Shown here: positions 62,395 to 64,000 of the stretch, one piece after another
Layout: each line of letters begins with the position of its first letter
Numbering within the stretch: the first letter of the stretch is position 1
Assembly (NCBI RefSeq): GCF_902859695.1
Contig: NZ_CADIJL010000015.1
Location: 1 to 64,000 of the forward strand
Direction of reading: 5' to 3'
Length of the DNA stretch: 64,000 nucleotides
From: Achromobacter ruhlandii
Lineage (GTDB): Bacteria; Pseudomonadota; Gammaproteobacteria; Burkholderiales; Burkholderiaceae_B
The notes under the pieces: generated by a model
The model's database searches: none
What the model was told of the DNA's origin: nothing
Seen by the model: only the letters and a program-made list of their open reading frames with translations
Made by a program: the position numbers and the translations under genes

Positions 62395-63245
62395 GCGTGC
62401 ACGGGCGCCTGGCGCTGCTGGCCGTGGTCTGGGTGGCGGGCGTTGCGGCCGGGCTGCTGGCCGGCCGCATGCTGCCCTGGTTCGGTGGCGCGCGCACCTT
62501 GGCGCACCTGTCGCGGCACATGCAGGAGATGCTGCGGCGCGAACGGCATTTCTCGGATCACGCGGCGCACGAGATGCGGTCGCCAGTCACCGCGATCAAA
62601 ACCCATCTGCAGGTGTTGCAGCGCCTGCCGGCGGCGCAGGACGGCGCCAGCCGTCAGGCGATCACGTATGCATTGGCGGGCACCGAGCGCCTGGAGCGGC
62701 TGATCGAACAATTGCTGATGCTGGCCCGCGCCGATGGCGATGACGCTGGCCAATTGTGCGCCTGCGACGCGGTGGCGGTGCTGGAGCGGGTGGCCGGCCG
62801 CAAACCCGCGCGGGTGCGCTGGCGTTTGCCCGATGCGGGGCCGCTGGCGGCCCTGCCGGACACCCTGCTGGATTGCGCGGTGCGCAACCTGGTGGACAAT
62901 GCGCTGAAGTATTCGCCACAGGAGATGCCGGTCGAGGTGGACGTGGCGATCGTCACCGACCAGCTGGTGGTGGCGGTGCGCGACCATGGTCCCGGGCTGA
63001 CGCCGGCGCAATGCGCGCAGGCGGCCGAGCCGTTCTGGCGCGGCCAGCGCCAGGTCGAGGGCGCTGGCCTGGGCTTGTCGATCGTGGGCACCATCGCGGC
63101 GCGCCATGGCGGCCTGCTGGTGCTGGCGCCAGCATCGGGCGGCGGATTGTGCGCGCGCCTGAGCCTGCCGCTGGCCGCCGCTATTCCCAGGAGCGCGAGT
63201 ACCCATGGTCCTGGAACAGCTCGGGCAGGCCCGACACCTGTTTGA
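62391..63245 (+). CDS. Short sensor histidine kinase lacking a periplasmic sensor domain
   Basis: 284 residues against 430-480 for QseC-like kinases. One N-terminal membrane helix (LALLAVVWVAGVAAGLLAG), then only about 30 residues before the H-box with His60 (HFSDHAAHEMRSPVTAIKTH). N-box RNLVDNALKYSP and G-boxes DHGPGLTP and GAGLGLSIV are intact. The periplasmic domain, second helix and HAMP are missing. Either a streamlined kinase or the result of an in-frame deletion. The last 65 bp overlap the convergent IbrB-like gene. Confidence 0.85.
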   Translation: MSVHGRLALLAVVWVAGVAAGLLAGRMLPWFGGARTLAHLSRHMQEMLRRERHFSDHAAHEMRSPVTAIKTHLQVLQRLPAAQDGASRQAITYALAGTERLERLIEQLLMLARADGDDAGQLCACDAVAVLERVAGRKPARVRWRLPDAGPLAALPDTLLDCAVRNLVDNALKYSPQEMPVEVDVAIVTDQLVVAVRDHGPGLTPAQCAQAAEPFWRGQRQVEGAGLGLSIVGTIAARHGGLLVLAPASGGGLCARLSLPLAAAIPRSASTHGPGTARAGPTPV

Positions 63246-63816
63246 AGCGCAGCACTTCGTCCTCGTCCATGCCGAGTTGGCGGGCCACGTCGGCGTCGCT
63301 CCAGCCGGCTCGCAGCAGGCGCACCACGATCTCGGTCATGGGCATCACGCCGTGCACGCCGCGGGCGCGGTTGTGGCGGATGGTGGCGGCGATGCGGTCG
63401 GCGGCCGCGTCGCGGCCGGGCCGGATCGTCACCAGCGGCAGGTAGCCGTGCACGCGCGCCTGGATCGGGCCTTTCTTCTTGCCGACGCGCTGGCGGTGAA
63501 AGCCGTCGACCACCACGTAGCGATCCGCCGCCGCACGGTGGGCGACGATGGGCTGGGTATAGCCGTCGGCCAGGATCGACAGTTCCAGCAGCCGCATTTC
63601 GGGCGGCGCGACGCTGTTGGGGTTGTAGTCGTTGGCCTCGACCTGGTAGCCGGGAATCCACTGTACGCAATCTACTGGCTCGGCCGCGAACGGGCTGTGC
63701 TCATGCAGGCATCGCCGGATCCGGTTGATGGCGTCGATGCGCGAAGCCAGAGGCAGGGTGCGCAGTTCCTCGAACAAGGCCTTGGCCCGGTTCTCCAGAT
63801 CCGCTACGTGTGGCAT
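63181..63816 (-). CDS. IbrB-like ParB-domain protein
   Basis: 211 residues. Central ParB/nuclease-like domain (ANDYNPNSVAPPEMRLLELS, DGYTQPIVAHRA, VVDGFHRQRVGKK) and C-terminal helix-turn-helix-like region (IVVRLLRAGWSDADVARQLG). It resembles IbrB as I recall it, the partner of IbrA (a PAPS-reductase-like protein) that activates virulence genes in E. coli; a related role in nucleic-acid modification or phage defence is also possible. Its gene starts within the end of another ORF from the right. Confidence 0.75.
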   Translation of the reverse strand: MPHVADLENRAKALFEELRTLPLASRIDAINRIRRCLHEHSPFAAEPVDCVQWIPGYQVEANDYNPNSVAPPEMRLLELSILADGYTQPIVAHRAAADRYVVVDGFHRQRVGKKKGPIQARVHGYLPLVTIRPGRDAAADRIAATIRHNRARGVHGVMPMTEIVVRLLRAGWSDADVARQLGMDEDEVLRFKQVSGLPELFQDHGYSRSWE

Positions 63817-64000
63817 GCGTGTTCCTTTTCATGGTGACCCAGTTGCCCCGGGTGGTTTGGATCTGGAAGCCGTACGGCAGCAGCAGCGCCGCGCAGTTGT
63901 GCGGCACGCGCAATGTGCAGGGCTGGTTGCGTTCGTCGATGAATTCGAGCACCTGGCGCCGCAACTCTCGGAACAGGCCGTGCTGGCGCGCTTCGGGGCG
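63701..64000 (-). CDS. Partial gene entering from the right edge (unknown)
   Basis: An open frame extends from the right edge to a stop at 63701, ending in a segment (LEFIDERNQPCTLRVPHNCA, then LLLPYGFQIQTTRGNWVTMK) that looks like the end of a real gene. The last ~38 codons overlap the IbrB-like gene and look like noise, so a frameshift or an early stop may be hidden. IbrB genes usually follow a PAPS-reductase-like ibrA, and this could be its C-terminus, but I cannot confirm that. Confidence 0.4.
   Translation of the reverse strand, partial: RPEARQHGLFRELRRQVLEFIDERNQPCTLRVPHNCAALLLPYGFQIQTTRGNWVTMKRNTHATRSGSGEPGQGLVRGTAHPASGFAHRRHQPDPAMPA

Overview
The window is GC-rich, with dense, short-spaced genes. 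Several families typical of Alcaligenaceae (Bordetella/Achromobacter and relatives) occur: two Bug-type periplasmic binding proteins, an SphB1-like autotransporter subtilisin lipoprotein, many LysR/GntR regulators and chaperone-usher fimbriae. I read it as a chromosomal segment of a Bordetella-like betaproteobacterium. The assignment rests on gene content only; no rRNA or marker gene is present.

1-30.9 kb is a metabolic and transport region: a FUSC efflux protein (cut by the left edge), LysR and MocR-type regulators, DedA, an in-frame permease-porin chimera, Ohr, an OmpR-type two-component pair preceded by a tiny secreted protein, a split DipZ-like pair (CcdA-like plus thioredoxin), an ArsB-type carrier, a DegQ-like protease, a gamma-glutamyltransferase/Bug/GntR unit, and EamA and MFS exporters. 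Then come a beta-hydroxyacid dehydrogenase, an FAH-family hydrolase, AraC, a PaaI-type thioesterase, a CGNR regulator divergent from a dehalogenase-like hydrolase, tRNA-His, cardiolipin synthase, a TumE/TumA-like toxin-antitoxin pair with a 10-G tract, LysE and a second Bug protein.

31.1-42.8 kb is a motility and surface region: a membrane-anchored chemoreceptor, a 568-residue flagellin, an orphan response regulator lacking its phospho-acceptor Asp, a DUF6157 protein, a carbamoylase-like nitrilase, the SphB1-like autotransporter with an 18-bp coding repeat, and a chemoreceptor pseudogene with two deletions.

42.7-60.4 kb is the most interesting block. Two chaperone-usher loci flank a regulatory operon resembling the Pseudomonas Roc/Sad system: a receiver-EAL protein, a hybrid H-D-H kinase, a NarL-type regulator and an orphan Tat-exported solute-binding protein. 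A divergent gene encodes a degenerate stand-alone receiver. One fimbrial operon carries four DUF1120 proteins, a chaperone and an usher. The other has pilin-usher-chaperone order and no adhesin. The likely logic is a periplasmic ligand sensed by binding protein and kinase, relayed to the NarL regulator, with the EAL protein adjusting cyclic-di-GMP and so fimbriation.

60.8-64 kb carries a TauE/SafE permease divergent from a QseBC-like pair with a very short kinase, then an IbrB-like ParB-domain protein and the end of another gene.

A recurring oddity is a set of short-unit tandem arrays in intergenic spacers (9, 13, 13/14 and 16 bp units), two of them abutting the 3' end of a gene, plus the 18-bp array inside the autotransporter.
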